64,000 nucleotides of DNA from Scandinavium vulneris_A. Lineage in GTDB: Bacteria > Pseudomonadota > Gammaproteobacteria > Enterobacterales > Enterobacteriaceae. Of this stretch, positions 18,374 through 28,080 are shown one piece after another. The stretch spans positions 470,110 to 534,109 of the forward strand of contig JBKGRZ010000003.1 in the NCBI GenBank assembly GCA_046518185.1, read 5' to 3'. Both the position numbers and the translations under genes were made by a program. Under the pieces are notes generated by a model. The model made no database searches. It worked only from the letters and a program-made list of their open reading frames with translations, and had not been told where the DNA came from. Each line of letters starts with the position of its first letter. Within the stretch, counting starts at the first letter, position 1.

Positions 18374-19892
18374 GGTTTACGTCAATCACGTCCGGGTTAA
18401 CAACACGCTGTAGCGTGAGAAAAAGATCGGTGGCCAACATGCCACGTGTTCCATTGCGCGCGGCCAGTACATCGGCAGCCGCGCCATGCGCCACACAACC
18501 GGCGCAGGCAGCATCATACGGTGAGAGCTGCTGGCCTAGCAACGCGCCAATAATACCTGACAGCACGTCACCCATCCCGCCGCTAGCCATACCGGCATTG
18601 CCGGCATCAACAATGGCGATACCGTGCGCCTCGTCGGCGATAACCGTACCGGCGCCTTTCAGCACCACCACGCCTCCGTAACGTTTTACCAGACGCTGTG
18701 CAGAAAGTAAGCGATCGCTTTCAATTTCTGCCACGTTGCAGTTCAACAATCGGGCGGCTTCGCCGGGATGCGGCGTCAGTACGCGATTGTGACGTTTATC
18801 CGGATTGATTGCCAGAAGGTTCAGCGCATCGGCGTCCCAGAGCATCGGCTTGCGAACGCTCTCCACTTTACGCAGGGCCTGTTTGCCCCAAGCCTGTTGC
18901 CCAAGGCCTGGGCCAATCACAATCACGTCCGCCCACGCCAGACCCTCATCGAGACTTTGCGCGGTCAGTTCATGCACCATCAATTCAGGGCGCGCGGTAA
19001 TAATGGGCCCGATATTTTCACTGCGAGTGAGTACTCGCACCAATCCGGCTCCGGCCCGCAGCGCGGCCTCACCGGTCATCCGAATCGCCCCGGCGGTGCC
19101 GTGATCGCCCCCGATAATCACCACCTTGCCATGGTCGCCTTTGTGCGACGTAGGTCGACGCGGCGGCAGCCAGCACTCCAGTTGGCTGGCGTCTACCCGT
19201 TGAAGCGATGTGGTTTGCGCACTCAGCCAGCTCTCAAGACCCAGCGCATGATGATGCAGCATGCCAGTCACGTCGCGGGCCTTACCGGTTAATAAGCCCG
19301 GTTTCAGGGCGATAAAGGTGAGGGTGTGCGCGGCATGGATAACGGCCCCCGGCGTGGCGCCGGTTTGGGCCAGCAACCCGGATGGAATATCGAGAGCAAT
19401 CACTGGGGCCGAATGGGCATTGGCGCGGGCAATCAGGCTGGCGGCAGGCTCGCGTGGCGCATTCGTTAGCCCCGTGCCAAGCAGCGCGTCGAGGATCAGA
19501 TCAACCTCTTGCGGCCAGGGGATATCTGGGGCATGGATTATGCCCCCGGCATTCAACCAGGCGTCACGAGCTTGCGCCGCTTCTTCCGGCAAGGGTTTAT
19601 CGCTTTCCAGTGCCAGCAGCGTGACGGTTATACCTGCCGCCTGCGCCAGACGTGCCACCACGTAGCCATCGCCGCCGTTATTGCCATGACCGCAGAGAAT
19701 CAACCAGTGTGTTGCTGAAGGAAAATTGTCGCACGCGACGTCAAACGTGGCAGCGCCCGCGCGCTGCATTAATTCGTAGAGCGTCAGCCCCAGCGCATCA
19801 GCGGCTTCTTTTTCGGCACGACGCAGGCCATCCGCAGACCAGATGGTGTGTGGTATACTTGCGGGGTTTCTCGTCATTCTATGGTCCGTCAT
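18342..19892 (-). CDS. nnr: Bifunctional NAD(P)H-hydrate epimerase/ADP-dependent dehydratase Nnr
   Basis: This 516-residue protein repairs hydrated NAD(P)H. The N-terminal half is the YjeF_N epimerase (CGHGNNGGDGYVVARL near 73-88; VDLILDALLGTGL). The C-terminal half is the ribokinase-like carbohydrate-kinase domain with HKGDHGKVVIIGGDHGTAGA and the ADP-binding GNAGMASGGMGDVLSGI. The start at 19892 gives the conserved MTDHRMTRNP N-terminus; its ATG overlaps queG's ATG on the other strand. An in-frame internal Met at residue 6 is an alternative. Confidence 0.95.
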   Translation of the reverse strand: MTDHRMTRNPASIPHTIWSADGLRRAEKEAADALGLTLYELMQRAGAATFDVACDNFPSATHWLILCGHGNNGGDGYVVARLAQAAGITVTLLALESDKPLPEEAAQARDAWLNAGGIIHAPDIPWPQEVDLILDALLGTGLTNAPREPAASLIARANAHSAPVIALDIPSGLLAQTGATPGAVIHAAHTLTFIALKPGLLTGKARDVTGMLHHHALGLESWLSAQTTSLQRVDASQLECWLPPRRPTSHKGDHGKVVIIGGDHGTAGAIRMTGEAALRAGAGLVRVLTRSENIGPIITARPELMVHELTAQSLDEGLAWADVIVIGPGLGQQAWGKQALRKVESVRKPMLWDADALNLLAINPDKRHNRVLTPHPGEAARLLNCNVAEIESDRLLSAQRLVKRYGGVVVLKGAGTVIADEAHGIAIVDAGNAGMASGGMGDVLSGIIGALLGQQLSPYDAACAGCVAHGAAADVLAARNGTRGMLATDLFLTLQRVVNPDVIDVNHDKSSDSLTQ

Positions 19893-21030
19893 GTCACAGC
19901 CCCTCGATCTCAATCAATTAGCGCAAGACATCAAACAGTGGGGCACCGAGCTGGGCTTTCAGCACGTCGGTATTACCGATACCGATCTCAGCGCCAGCGA
20001 ACCCCAACTGCAGGCATGGCTGGACAAACAGTACCACGGCGAGATGGAGTGGATGGCGCGTCACGGCATGATGCGCGCTCGCCCTCATGAACTCCTGCCC
20101 GGTACGCTGCGCGTGATCAGCGTGCGGATGAACTATCTGCCCGCGAACGCAGCCTTTGCCAGCACCCTGAAAAACCCCTCACTGGGGTACGTTAGCCGGT
20201 ATGCCCTCGGGCGTGATTATCATAAGCTGTTACGCAATCGCCTCAAAAAGCTGGGCGAGAAGATTCAGGCCCAGTGTGCCTCGCTGAATTTTAGACCTTT
20301 TGTCGATTCCGCGCCTATTCTGGAGCGCCCGATCGCTGAAAAAGCCGGGCTCGGTTGGACAGGTAAGCACTCACTTATCCTCAGTCGTGATGCAGGCTCA
20401 TTCTTTTTCCTCGGCGAATTACTTATCGATCTGGCGTTACCGATTGATAAACCGGTAGAAGAAAACTGTGGTCGCTGTGTGGCCTGTATGACGATTTGTC
20501 CTACCGGCGCAATTGTAGAGCCTTATACCGTCGACGCCCGTCGCTGTATTTCCTATCTGACTATCGAGCTGGAAGGCGCTATCCCGGAAGAGTTTCGCAA
20601 GTTGATGGGCAATCGTATCTACGGCTGCGACGACTGCCAGCTGATTTGCCCGTGGAATCGTTATTCACAGCTCACGGACGAAGAGGATTTCAGCCCGCGC
20701 AAAGCGCTGCACGCCCCAGAGCTCGTCGAGTTGTTTGCCTGGAGCGAAGCCCACTTCCTGAAAGTCACCGAAGGATCGCCGATTCGGCGGATTGGGCATG
20801 TTCGCTGGCTGCGGAATATCGCCGTCGCCCTGGGAAATGCGCCGTGGAGTGAACACAATTTACAGGCGCTGGAAAGTCGAAAAGGTGAGCACCCACTTCT
20901 CGACGAACACATAGATTGGGCGATTGCGCAGCAAATTGAGAAGCGAAATGCCTGCGTCGTTGAGGTGCAGTTACCGCAGAAACAACGGCTGGTTCGCGTT
21001 ATCGAAAAAGGTTTACCGAGAGATGCCTGA
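19891..21030 (+). CDS. queG: Epoxyqueuosine reductase QueG
   Basis: This 379-residue enzyme performs the last step of queuosine synthesis in tRNA with cobalamin and two [4Fe-4S] clusters. The two ferredoxin-type cysteine sets are visible: CGRCVACMTICPTGA and CDDCQLICPWN. The N-terminus MSQPLDLNQLAQ matches E. coli. It is divergent from nnr with overlapping start codons (CATG at 19890-19893). Downstream lies a small hairpin, then the tRNA-Gly cluster on the other strand. Confidence 0.96.
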   Translation: MSQPLDLNQLAQDIKQWGTELGFQHVGITDTDLSASEPQLQAWLDKQYHGEMEWMARHGMMRARPHELLPGTLRVISVRMNYLPANAAFASTLKNPSLGYVSRYALGRDYHKLLRNRLKKLGEKIQAQCASLNFRPFVDSAPILERPIAEKAGLGWTGKHSLILSRDAGSFFFLGELLIDLALPIDKPVEENCGRCVACMTICPTGAIVEPYTVDARRCISYLTIELEGAIPEEFRKLMGNRIYGCDDCQLICPWNRYSQLTDEEDFSPRKALHAPELVELFAWSEAHFLKVTEGSPIRRIGHVRWLRNIAVALGNAPWSEHNLQALESRKGEHPLLDEHIDWAIAQQIEKRNACVVEVQLPQKQRLVRVIEKGLPRDA

Positions 21031-21033
21031 TTC

Positions 21034-21055
21034 ATTCACAGGGTGTGAATAAAAA
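21034..21055 (+). terminator. Probable queG terminator
   Basis: Stem TTCACA / TGTGAA with a GGG loop follows the queG stop directly and is trailed by an A-rich rather than T-rich stretch. It is a weak candidate. The rest of the 272-base gap up to the tRNA genes is AT-rich and shows no gene. Confidence 0.4.
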
Positions 21056-21302
21056 TAAAAACACATTGAAATTCAAGGGCGACAAATTCGTCAAGTGATC
21101 GCGATAACACTTTGAAATCTATTTTTTCCGTTGTATATCAATGCATTGAAAAGTGATTATTCACATTCTGAATCAATTTGAGTTTCCAGAGAAAGTCTCA
21201 GGGCTGTGGATAAGTCTGTTTACAAGAGTGTGTCAGAGAAAACAAGAATCGTCCCCAACGTCTTTTAACGCTGTGGATAAGATATGAGGAGAGAAGAAAA
21301 TT

Positions 21303-21378
<76 letters not shown>

Positions 21379-21415
21379 TTGGGTGGTGCGTGTATCTTGC
21401 GATACTTTCAAATTT

Positions 21416-21491
<76 letters not shown>

Positions 21492-21496
21492 ATAAT

Positions 21497-21605
21497 CTTC
21501 GTCTTTCATGCTGCTACTGCGTTGGCTGCTTTCACTCACCTTAGTCACTTACATAAGTAAGCTCATAAGGATGCGTTCACTTGCCGCCTTGTCGCAACCT
21601 GAAAT
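21497..21605. repeat. ERIC-like element inside the tRNA-Gly cluster
   Basis: GGCTGCTTTCACTCACC, then CACTTACATAAGTAAGCTC and ATGCGTTCACTTGCCGCC form the ERIC core with slightly degenerate arms (TGCTGCTACTGCG / TCGCAACCTGA). It enlarges the spacer between two tRNA copies to 159 bases, against 37 bases in the other spacer. Confidence 0.8.
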
Positions 21606-21650
21606 CCTGCGATTGGGTGGTGCATGTATCTTGCGATACCTTTCAAATTT

Positions 21651-21726
<76 letters not shown>

Positions 21727-21775
21727 AAATTTGGTGCTGCCGTAACACGGAAAATCCTGTCGTTACGGGAGGCGC

Positions 21776-21803
21776 ATTATACGAGAAATCCTTTTAGCTG
21801 CAA
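21776..21803 (-). promoter_or_regulatory. tRNA-Gly cluster sigma70 promoter
   Basis: On the minus strand TTGCAG, a 16-base spacer and a perfect TATAAT are followed by a G/C-rich discriminator (GCGCCTCCC). That pattern is typical of stable-RNA promoters under stringent control. The first tRNA begins about 50 bases downstream. Confidence 0.75.
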
Positions 21804-21893
21804 CCCCCTTGTAAGCGATTTTTTTGAAATTCAGTTCAAGTGATGGAATATTCATCATATAGCCGATTTTTAGACCAAATGCCCCACTCATGC

Positions 21894-21918
21894 GCCCGGC
21901 AGGCCTGTGCCGCCGGGC
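21894..21918 (-). terminator. Hairpin after orn (REP-like)
   Basis: GCCCGGC and GCCGGGC form a seven-base stem just downstream of the orn stop. It resembles a short REP unit and may serve as terminator. Confidence 0.5.
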
Positions 21919-21925
21919 AAAACGC

Positions 21926-22471
21926 TTACAGATTGATAAAGTGTTCGCGGTAATACGCCAGCTCAGCCACTGACTCACGAATATCGTCCATCGCCTGATG
22001 GGTGCCCTGTTTCTTGAAGCCGTCGAGAATTTCCGGTTTCCAACGACGTGCCAGCTCTTTCAGGGTGCTGACATCCAGGTAGCGGTAATGGAAGTAGGCT
22101 TCCAGCGCAGGCATATACTTGAACAAGAAGCGACGGTCCTGGCCAATGCTGTTGCCGCAAATAGGCGATTTCCCTTCCGGTACCCACTGCTTGAGGAATT
22201 CAATAGTGGCCAGTTCTGCAGCACGATCGTCCTGGGTGCTGGCTTTTACCCGCTCAACCAGACCGCTGCCGGTATGGGTGCGCACGTTCCAGTCATCCAT
22301 CAGAGCTAACTGCGCATCGGACTGATGCACCGCGATGGTTGGGCCTTCTGCCAAAATGTTAAGGTTCGCATCGGTCACTAGCGTTGCGATTTCAATAATG
22401 CGATCGCGCTCGGGATCGAGGCCCGTCATCTCAAGATCGATCCAAATGAGGTTGTTTTCATTTGCACTCAT
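21926..22471 (-). CDS. orn: Oligoribonuclease
   Basis: This 181-residue DEDDh exonuclease degrades dinucleotides and other very short RNAs and is essential in E. coli. Motifs are WIDLEMTGLD (Exo I), the mid Asp in the FLKQWVP...CGNSIGQDRRF region (Exo II) and HQAMDDIRES (Exo III, DEDDh His/Asp). The start at 22471 (MSANENNLIWIDLE) matches E. coli; an upstream 43-codon extension is not used. It is divergent from rsgA. Confidence 0.97.
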   Translation of the reverse strand: MSANENNLIWIDLEMTGLDPERDRIIEIATLVTDANLNILAEGPTIAVHQSDAQLALMDDWNVRTHTGSGLVERVKASTQDDRAAELATIEFLKQWVPEGKSPICGNSIGQDRRFLFKYMPALEAYFHYRYLDVSTLKELARRWKPEILDGFKKQGTHQAMDDIRESVAELAYYREHFINL

Positions 22472-22577
22472 GCTATTTTCCACCCTTCTCGCGTCACAAC
22501 GACAGTGACTATATTCATCTAAAATAGCGTGTATCATAGAGGTTTTGCCCCTCAGGGGCGACCAGGAGTCAGCACGA

Positions 22578-23630
22578 TTGAGTAAAAATAAACTCTCCAA
22601 AGGTCAGCAGCGTCGGGTTAACGCCAACCACGAGCGCCGTCTTAAAACGACTTCGGAGAAGCCCGATTTCGATGACAACCTGTTTGGCGAAAAAGCTGAA
22701 GGCATTGTGATAAGCCGTTTCGGTATGCATGCCGACGTCGAAGACACCGAAGGCAGCGTTCACCGCTGCAATATCCGCCGCACCATTCGTTCTCTGGTGA
22801 CTGGCGACCGCGTGGTCTGGCGTCCGGGTAAAACCGCCGCAGAAGGCGTGAACGTCAAAGGCATCGTAGAAGCGGTACATGAACGCACGTCGGTCCTGAC
22901 ACGTCCGGACTTTTACGACGGCGTAAAACCGATTGCCGCGAATATCGACCAGATCGTCGTCGTGTCTGCAATCTTGCCAGAGCTATCCCTTAATATTATC
23001 GACCGCTATCTTGTCGCCTGCGAGACGCTCGACGTTGAGCCGCTGCTTGTGCTGAATAAAATCGATCTTCTTGATGACAAAGGCAGAGCGTTTGTTGATG
23101 CGCAGATGGACATCTATCGCAAGATTGGCTATCCCGTGCTGATGGTGTCCAGCCACAAGAAAGATGGCCTGAAGCCGCTTGAAGAAGCGCTGACCGGGCG
23201 TATTAGCATCTTTGCGGGCCAGTCTGGCGTGGGTAAATCCAGCCTGCTGAACAACCTGCTGGGCCTGCAAAAAGAAATTCTGACCAACGATGTTTCTGAC
23301 AACTCGGGGCTTGGCCAACACACCACCACCGCTTCCCGTTTATACCATTTCCCGCACGGCGGCGATGTTATCGACTCCCCAGGGGTGCGTGAGTTTGGTC
23401 TCTGGCACCTTGAGCCGGAACAAATCTTCAACGGTTTTGTCGAATTCCAGAATTACTTAGGCGACTGCAAATACCGCGACTGCAAACATGATAACGATCC
23501 TGGCTGCGCCATTCGTGAAGCGGTCGCCAAAGGTGAGATAGCGCAAACGCGTTTTGAAAATTATCACCGCATTCTGGAAAGTATGTCGCAGGTAAAATCG
23601 CGTAAAAGCTTTTCTGAAACCGACGACTGA
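22578..23630 (+). CDS. rsgA: Small-subunit biogenesis GTPase RsgA
   Basis: This 350-residue circularly permuted GTPase matures the 30S subunit. An OB-fold (residues about 35-110) precedes the permuted G domain, where G4 NKID comes before G1 GQSGVGKSS. A C-terminal zinc knuckle (CKYRDCKHDNDPGC) follows. The start is TTG at 22578, chosen because translation then gives the conserved SKNKLSKGQQRRVN N-terminus and because AGGAG lies 9 bases upstream. It begins a run of three same-strand genes with psd and mscM. Confidence 0.95.
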   Translation: MSKNKLSKGQQRRVNANHERRLKTTSEKPDFDDNLFGEKAEGIVISRFGMHADVEDTEGSVHRCNIRRTIRSLVTGDRVVWRPGKTAAEGVNVKGIVEAVHERTSVLTRPDFYDGVKPIAANIDQIVVVSAILPELSLNIIDRYLVACETLDVEPLLVLNKIDLLDDKGRAFVDAQMDIYRKIGYPVLMVSSHKKDGLKPLEEALTGRISIFAGQSGVGKSSLLNNLLGLQKEILTNDVSDNSGLGQHTTTASRLYHFPHGGDVIDSPGVREFGLWHLEPEQIFNGFVEFQNYLGDCKYRDCKHDNDPGCAIREAVAKGEIAQTRFENYHRILESMSQVKSRKSFSETDD

Positions 23631-23719
23631 CATTTAAGCTGATCGCCGATAGAATCAGCCCCTTTTTTAAAAGGCTCAGAAACCCGGGGCCTGTTACAAC
23701 CATTGGCCTGGAGGCTACC

Positions 23720-24688
23720 TTGCTAAATTCATTTAAACTTTCGCTTCAATATCTTTTGCCTAAACTGTGGCTCACCCGCCTCGCAGGCTGGGGCGCAAGC
23801 AAACGAGCAGGTTGGTTGACGAAACTGGTCATCGATATGTTCGTGAAATTCTACAAGGTGGACATGAAAGAGGCACAGAAGCCTGACACCGCCAGCTATC
23901 GCACCTTTAACGATTTCTTTGTACGTCCGCTACGCGATGAAGTGCGCCCGATTGATACCGATCCGTGCGTACTGGTGATGCCAGCAGACGGCGTTATTAG
24001 CCAGCTGGGTAAAATTGAAGACGACAAAATCCTGCAAGCGAAAGGCCATAATTACAGCCTGGAAGCGCTGCTGGCAGGCAACTACCTGATGGCAGACCTG
24101 TTCCGGAATGGTTCTTTCGCGACGACCTATCTGTCGCCACGCGACTATCATCGCGTACACATGCCGTGTAACGGTATCCTGCGTGAAATGATTTATGTGC
24201 CGGGCGATCTGTTCTCCGTCAACCATCTGACGGCGCAAAACGTGCCGAACCTGTTTGCCCGTAACGAACGCGTTATCTGTCTGTTTGATACTGAATTTGG
24301 CCCAATGGCACAGATTCTGGTCGGCGCAACGATCGTCGGCAGCATTGAAACCGTCTGGGCTGGCACCATTACGCCACCACGTGAAGGGGTGATCAAACGC
24401 TGGACCTGGCCTACAGGCGAAAGCGAAGGCTCTGTTGCCCTGCTGAAAGGTCAGGAAATGGGTCGCTTCAAACTGGGTTCCACCGTGATCAACCTGTTTG
24501 CACCAGGTAAAGTTCAACTGGTAGAACAGCTCGCCAGCCTGTCGGCAACCAAAATCGGTATGCCGCTGGCGGTATCGACTGAGACGTTCGCCGCACCAGA
24601 AGCAGAGCCGGTTGTCATCGTGGAAGATGAGGTGGCTATCGTTGAAGATGTTGCCCCGCAGACCGACGCCAACAAAGACCAGGTTTAA
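23720..24688 (+). CDS. psd: Phosphatidylserine decarboxylase proenzyme
   Basis: This 322-residue membrane-associated enzyme makes phosphatidylethanolamine. The proenzyme self-cleaves at L252-G253-S254-T255 to create the pyruvoyl prosthetic group on S254. Catalytic D90 (MPADG), H144 and H147 (YHRVHMP) are all in place. The start codon is TTG at 23720, preceded by GGAGG; no better ATG gives the conserved LNSFKLSLQYLLPK start. The tail after residue 285 is acidic and Val/Glu-rich, as in relatives. Confidence 0.96.
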   Translation: MLNSFKLSLQYLLPKLWLTRLAGWGASKRAGWLTKLVIDMFVKFYKVDMKEAQKPDTASYRTFNDFFVRPLRDEVRPIDTDPCVLVMPADGVISQLGKIEDDKILQAKGHNYSLEALLAGNYLMADLFRNGSFATTYLSPRDYHRVHMPCNGILREMIYVPGDLFSVNHLTAQNVPNLFARNERVICLFDTEFGPMAQILVGATIVGSIETVWAGTITPPREGVIKRWTWPTGESEGSVALLKGQEMGRFKLGSTVINLFAPGKVQLVEQLASLSATKIGMPLAVSTETFAAPEAEPVVIVEDEVAIVEDVAPQTDANKDQV

Positions 24689-24707
24689 CTTTAGAAGGAT
24701 CGCTGAC

Positions 24708-27700
24708 GTGCGCCTGATTATCACTTTACTGATGGCCTGGTGCCTCAGCATGGGGGCGTACGCAGCCAGCGCCCCCGACGCCAATCAAATATCACAGGAA
24801 CTGGAACAGGCAAAAGCGGCAAAGCCCGCCCAACCTGAAGCCGTTGAGGCACTCCAGTCTGCGCTGAACGCGCTCGAGGAGCGTAAAGGTTCGCTTGAGC
24901 GCGCACAGCAATATCAGCAAGTCATCGACAACTTCCCCAAACTTTCCCAGACGCTGCGCTCCCAGTTGACCAATCTGCGCGATGAGCCACGTCAGGCGCC
25001 GGAAAACCTCACCAGCGATGCCTTGAATCAGGAGATCCTGCAGGTTAGCAGCCAGCTACTGGAGAAGAGCCGTCAGGCCCAGCAGGAGCAAGAGCGCGCC
25101 CGGGAAATTGCCGATTCACTGAGTCAACTGCCCCAACAGCAAACCGATGCGCGCCGTCAGCTGAACGACGTCGAACGCCGGGTCGGCACCGCAACGGGCA
25201 AAACCGCACAGGCGCAAAATCTCAGCCTGCAGGCGGAATCCGCCAAGCTGAAAGCCCAGGTCGATGAACTGGAGCTGGCACAGCTGTCTGCCAACAATCG
25301 TCAGGAACTGGCGCGTATGCGCTCAGAACTGGCACAGAAGCAGAGCGAACAGCTCGATGCGTATTTGCAGGCGCTGCGGAATCAACTCAATAGCCAGCGT
25401 CAGCGTGAAGCGGAAAAGGCGTTGGAAAGCACCGAGTTACTGGCCGAAAACAGCGCCAACCTGCCGCCGAGCCTGGTGAAGCAATTCGCCGTAAACCGCG
25501 AGCTATCGCAGGCGCTGAACCAACAGGCACAACGGATGGATCTGGTGGCGTCGCAGCAGCGTCAGGCCACCAATCAGACCTTACAGGTCCGCCAGGCACT
25601 CAACACATTGCGGGAACAGTCTCAATGGCTGGGCTCATCCAATCTGTTAGGCGAAGCCCTGCGTGCCCAGGTTGCGCGTCTGCCAGAGATGCCAAAACCG
25701 CAGCAGCTCGACACCGAAATGGCGCAGCTGCGCGTGCATCGTCTGCGCTATGAAGATTTACTCAGCAAACAGCCACAGCTACGAGAAATTCGACAGGCTG
25801 ATGGTCAGCCGTTGGCCAGCGACGAAACACGCATTCTTGAAGCCCAGCTGCGCACCCAACGCGAATTGCTCAATTCGCTGTTACAGGGTGGCGATACGCT
25901 GATCCTCGAACTCACCAAGCTGAAAGTGGCCAACGGTCAGTTGGAAGAGGCGCTGAAAGAAATAAACGAAGCCACGCACCGCTACCTGTTCTGGACCTCC
26001 GACGTCAGCCCGATTACCTTCGCCTGGCCGCTGGAAATCGTCCAGGACCTGCGTCGTCTGATTTCACTCGATACGTTCAGCCAGTTGGGTAAAGCGTCGG
26101 TAATGATGCTGACCAGCAAAGAAACGCTGATCCCGCTGTTTGCCGCGCTGATCCTCGTCGGCTTCAGCATCAGTTCCCGGAAACATTTCACACGCTTCCT
26201 GGAGCGTTCCAGCAACCGGGTGGGGAAAGTCACGCAGGATCACTTCTGGCTCACGCTCCGGACCGTGTTCTGGTCGATTCTGGTTGCCTCCCCATTACCC
26301 GTGCTGTGGATGACGCTGGGCTACGGATTACAGGCCGCGTGGCCCTATCCGCTGGCAGTGGCGATTGGCAACGGCGTAACCGCCACCGTGCCGCTGCTGT
26401 GGGTAGTAATGATTTGCGCCGCCTTTGCCCGCCCGAACGGTCTGTTTGTCGCCCACTTCGGCTGGCCACGTAACCGCGTGGCGCGCGCGATGCGCTACTA
26501 CCTGATGAGCATTGGCCTCATCGTGCCGCTGATCATGGCGCTGTTCATGTTTGATAATCTGCATGACAGAGAGTTCTCGTCGTCTCTCGGCAGGCTCTGT
26601 TTCGTATTGATCTGCGGCGCGCTGGCGATCGTGACCCTTAGCCTTAAACGCGCAGGCATTCCGCTGTTCCTCGACAAAGAGGGCAACGGCGACAACATGA
26701 TCAACCGAATGCTGTGGAACCTGCTAATGGGCGCCCCGCTGGTCGCCATTCTGGCGGCATTGGTCGGTTATCTGGCAACGGCAGAAGCCTTGCTGGCGCG
26801 CCTGGAAACCTCGGTTGCGATCTGGTTCCTGTTGCTGGTGATTTATCATGTGATCCGCCGTTGGATGCTTATCCAGCGTCGTCGTATCGCCTTCGATCGG
26901 GCCAAACATCGTCGGGCAGAAATGCTGGCTCAGCGCGCGCGCGGCGAAGAAGATCCGCACCACAGCATGAGCCTGGAAGGGTCGCCGGAAGTGGATATCA
27001 GCGAAGTGGATCTCGACACGCTCAGCGCACAGTCGCTACGGCTGGTGCGCTCCATTCTGATGCTGATAGCCTTGGTGTCGGTGATTGTGCTGTGGTCAGA
27101 AATTCATTCGGCATTTGGCTTCCTCGAGAACATTTCCCTATGGGATGTGACCTCAACGGTGCAAGGCGTGGAAAGCCTGGAGCCGATTACGCTCGGTGCG
27201 GTGCTGATTGCTATTCTGGTGTTCATCGTCACTACGCAGCTGGTGCGTAATCTCCCTGCCCTGCTTGAACTGGCGGTGTTGCAGCATCTTAGCCTGACGC
27301 CGGGCACCGGTTATGCCATCACCACCATCACCAAATATCTGCTGATGCTGGTCGGTGGCCTGGTGGGCTTCTCGATGATTGGGATTGAGTGGGCGAAACT
27401 GCAATGGCTGGTTGCCGCGCTCGGTGTCGGACTCGGGTTTGGTTTGCAGGAGATCTTTGCCAACTTTATTTCCGGCTTGATCATCCTGTTCGAAAAGCCG
27501 ATCCGTATTGGCGATACCGTGACGATCCGCGATTTGACCGGTAGCGTGACCAAGATCAACACCCGTGCGACAACGATCAGCGACTGGGATCGCAAAGAGA
27601 TAATCGTACCCAACAAGGCGTTTATCACCGAGCAGTTTATCAACTGGTCGCTGTCGGACTCGGTCACCCGTGTGGTGTTGACCGTTCCGGCCCCGTCGGA

Positions 27701-28022
27701 TGCTAATAGCGAAGAAGTGACGCAGATCCTGATGACCGCCGCCGAACGCTGCTCGCTGGTTATCGACACTCCTGCGCCGGAAGTCTTCCTCGTTGACCTG
27801 CAACAAGGCATCCAGATTTTCGAGCTGCGTATCTATGCCGCCGAAATGGGTCACCGTATGCCGCTGCGCCACGAGATCCACCAGCTGATCCTGGCGGGCT
27901 TCCGCGAGCATGGGATCGACATGCCGTTCCCACCGTTCCAGATGCGTCTGGAAACACTGGATGGTCGGAAAACGGGGAGAACGCTGTCGTCTGCGGGACG
28001 TCGCCCGGCGGGAAGTTTATAG
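24708..28022 (+). CDS. mscM: Miniconductance mechanosensitive channel MscM (YjeP)
   Basis: This 1104-residue inner-membrane channel releases solutes on hypoosmotic shock. A signal peptide (to about AYA, residue 20) precedes a long Gln/Glu-rich coiled-coil periplasmic region (25-470). About eleven membrane helices follow, and the MscS pore domain is at the C-terminus (GLGFGLQEIFANFISGLIILFE). The start is GTG at 24708 (RLIITLLMAWCLS), with AAGGA 8 bases upstream, 19 bases after the psd stop. The arrangement psd-mscM is conserved from E. coli. Confidence 0.95.
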   Translation: MRLIITLLMAWCLSMGAYAASAPDANQISQELEQAKAAKPAQPEAVEALQSALNALEERKGSLERAQQYQQVIDNFPKLSQTLRSQLTNLRDEPRQAPENLTSDALNQEILQVSSQLLEKSRQAQQEQERAREIADSLSQLPQQQTDARRQLNDVERRVGTATGKTAQAQNLSLQAESAKLKAQVDELELAQLSANNRQELARMRSELAQKQSEQLDAYLQALRNQLNSQRQREAEKALESTELLAENSANLPPSLVKQFAVNRELSQALNQQAQRMDLVASQQRQATNQTLQVRQALNTLREQSQWLGSSNLLGEALRAQVARLPEMPKPQQLDTEMAQLRVHRLRYEDLLSKQPQLREIRQADGQPLASDETRILEAQLRTQRELLNSLLQGGDTLILELTKLKVANGQLEEALKEINEATHRYLFWTSDVSPITFAWPLEIVQDLRRLISLDTFSQLGKASVMMLTSKETLIPLFAALILVGFSISSRKHFTRFLERSSNRVGKVTQDHFWLTLRTVFWSILVASPLPVLWMTLGYGLQAAWPYPLAVAIGNGVTATVPLLWVVMICAAFARPNGLFVAHFGWPRNRVARAMRYYLMSIGLIVPLIMALFMFDNLHDREFSSSLGRLCFVLICGALAIVTLSLKRAGIPLFLDKEGNGDNMINRMLWNLLMGAPLVAILAALVGYLATAEALLARLETSVAIWFLLLVIYHVIRRWMLIQRRRIAFDRAKHRRAEMLAQRARGEEDPHHSMSLEGSPEVDISEVDLDTLSAQSLRLVRSILMLIALVSVIVLWSEIHSAFGFLENISLWDVTSTVQGVESLEPITLGAVLIAILVFIVTTQLVRNLPALLELAVLQHLSLTPGTGYAITTITKYLLMLVGGLVGFSMIGIEWAKLQWLVAALGVGLGFGLQEIFANFISGLIILFEKPIRIGDTVTIRDLTGSVTKINTRATTISDWDRKEIIVPNKAFITEQFINWSLSDSVTRVVLTVPAPSDANSEEVTQILMTAAERCSLVIDTPAPEVFLVDLQQGIQIFELRIYAAEMGHRMPLRHEIHQLILAGFREHGIDMPFPPFQMRLETLDGRKTGRTLSSAGRRPAGSL

Positions 28023-28041
28023 ACCAAAGCGGCCTGATGCT

Positions 28042-28058
28042 CTCTCCCCGTCGGAGAG
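28042..28058. terminator. Bidirectional hairpin between mscM and epmA
   Basis: CTCTCC and GGAGAG form a small C/G-rich hairpin between the convergent stop codons. There is no clear T tract. Confidence 0.45.
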
Positions 28059-28080
28059 GGGGCAAACACTCACTGCTTAT

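Noticed and set aside
21031..21302. Small RNA or gene between queG and the tRNA cluster
   Set aside because: AT-rich with no convincing open frame, promoter-terminator pair or conserved structure visible.
23930..24784. 284-codon open frame opposite psd
   Set aside because: Antisense to a conserved enzyme, with no ribosome site and no recognisable domain.
27153..27911. 252-codon open frame opposite the MscS domain of mscM
   Set aside because: Antisense shadow; Arg/Asp/Gln-rich without motif.
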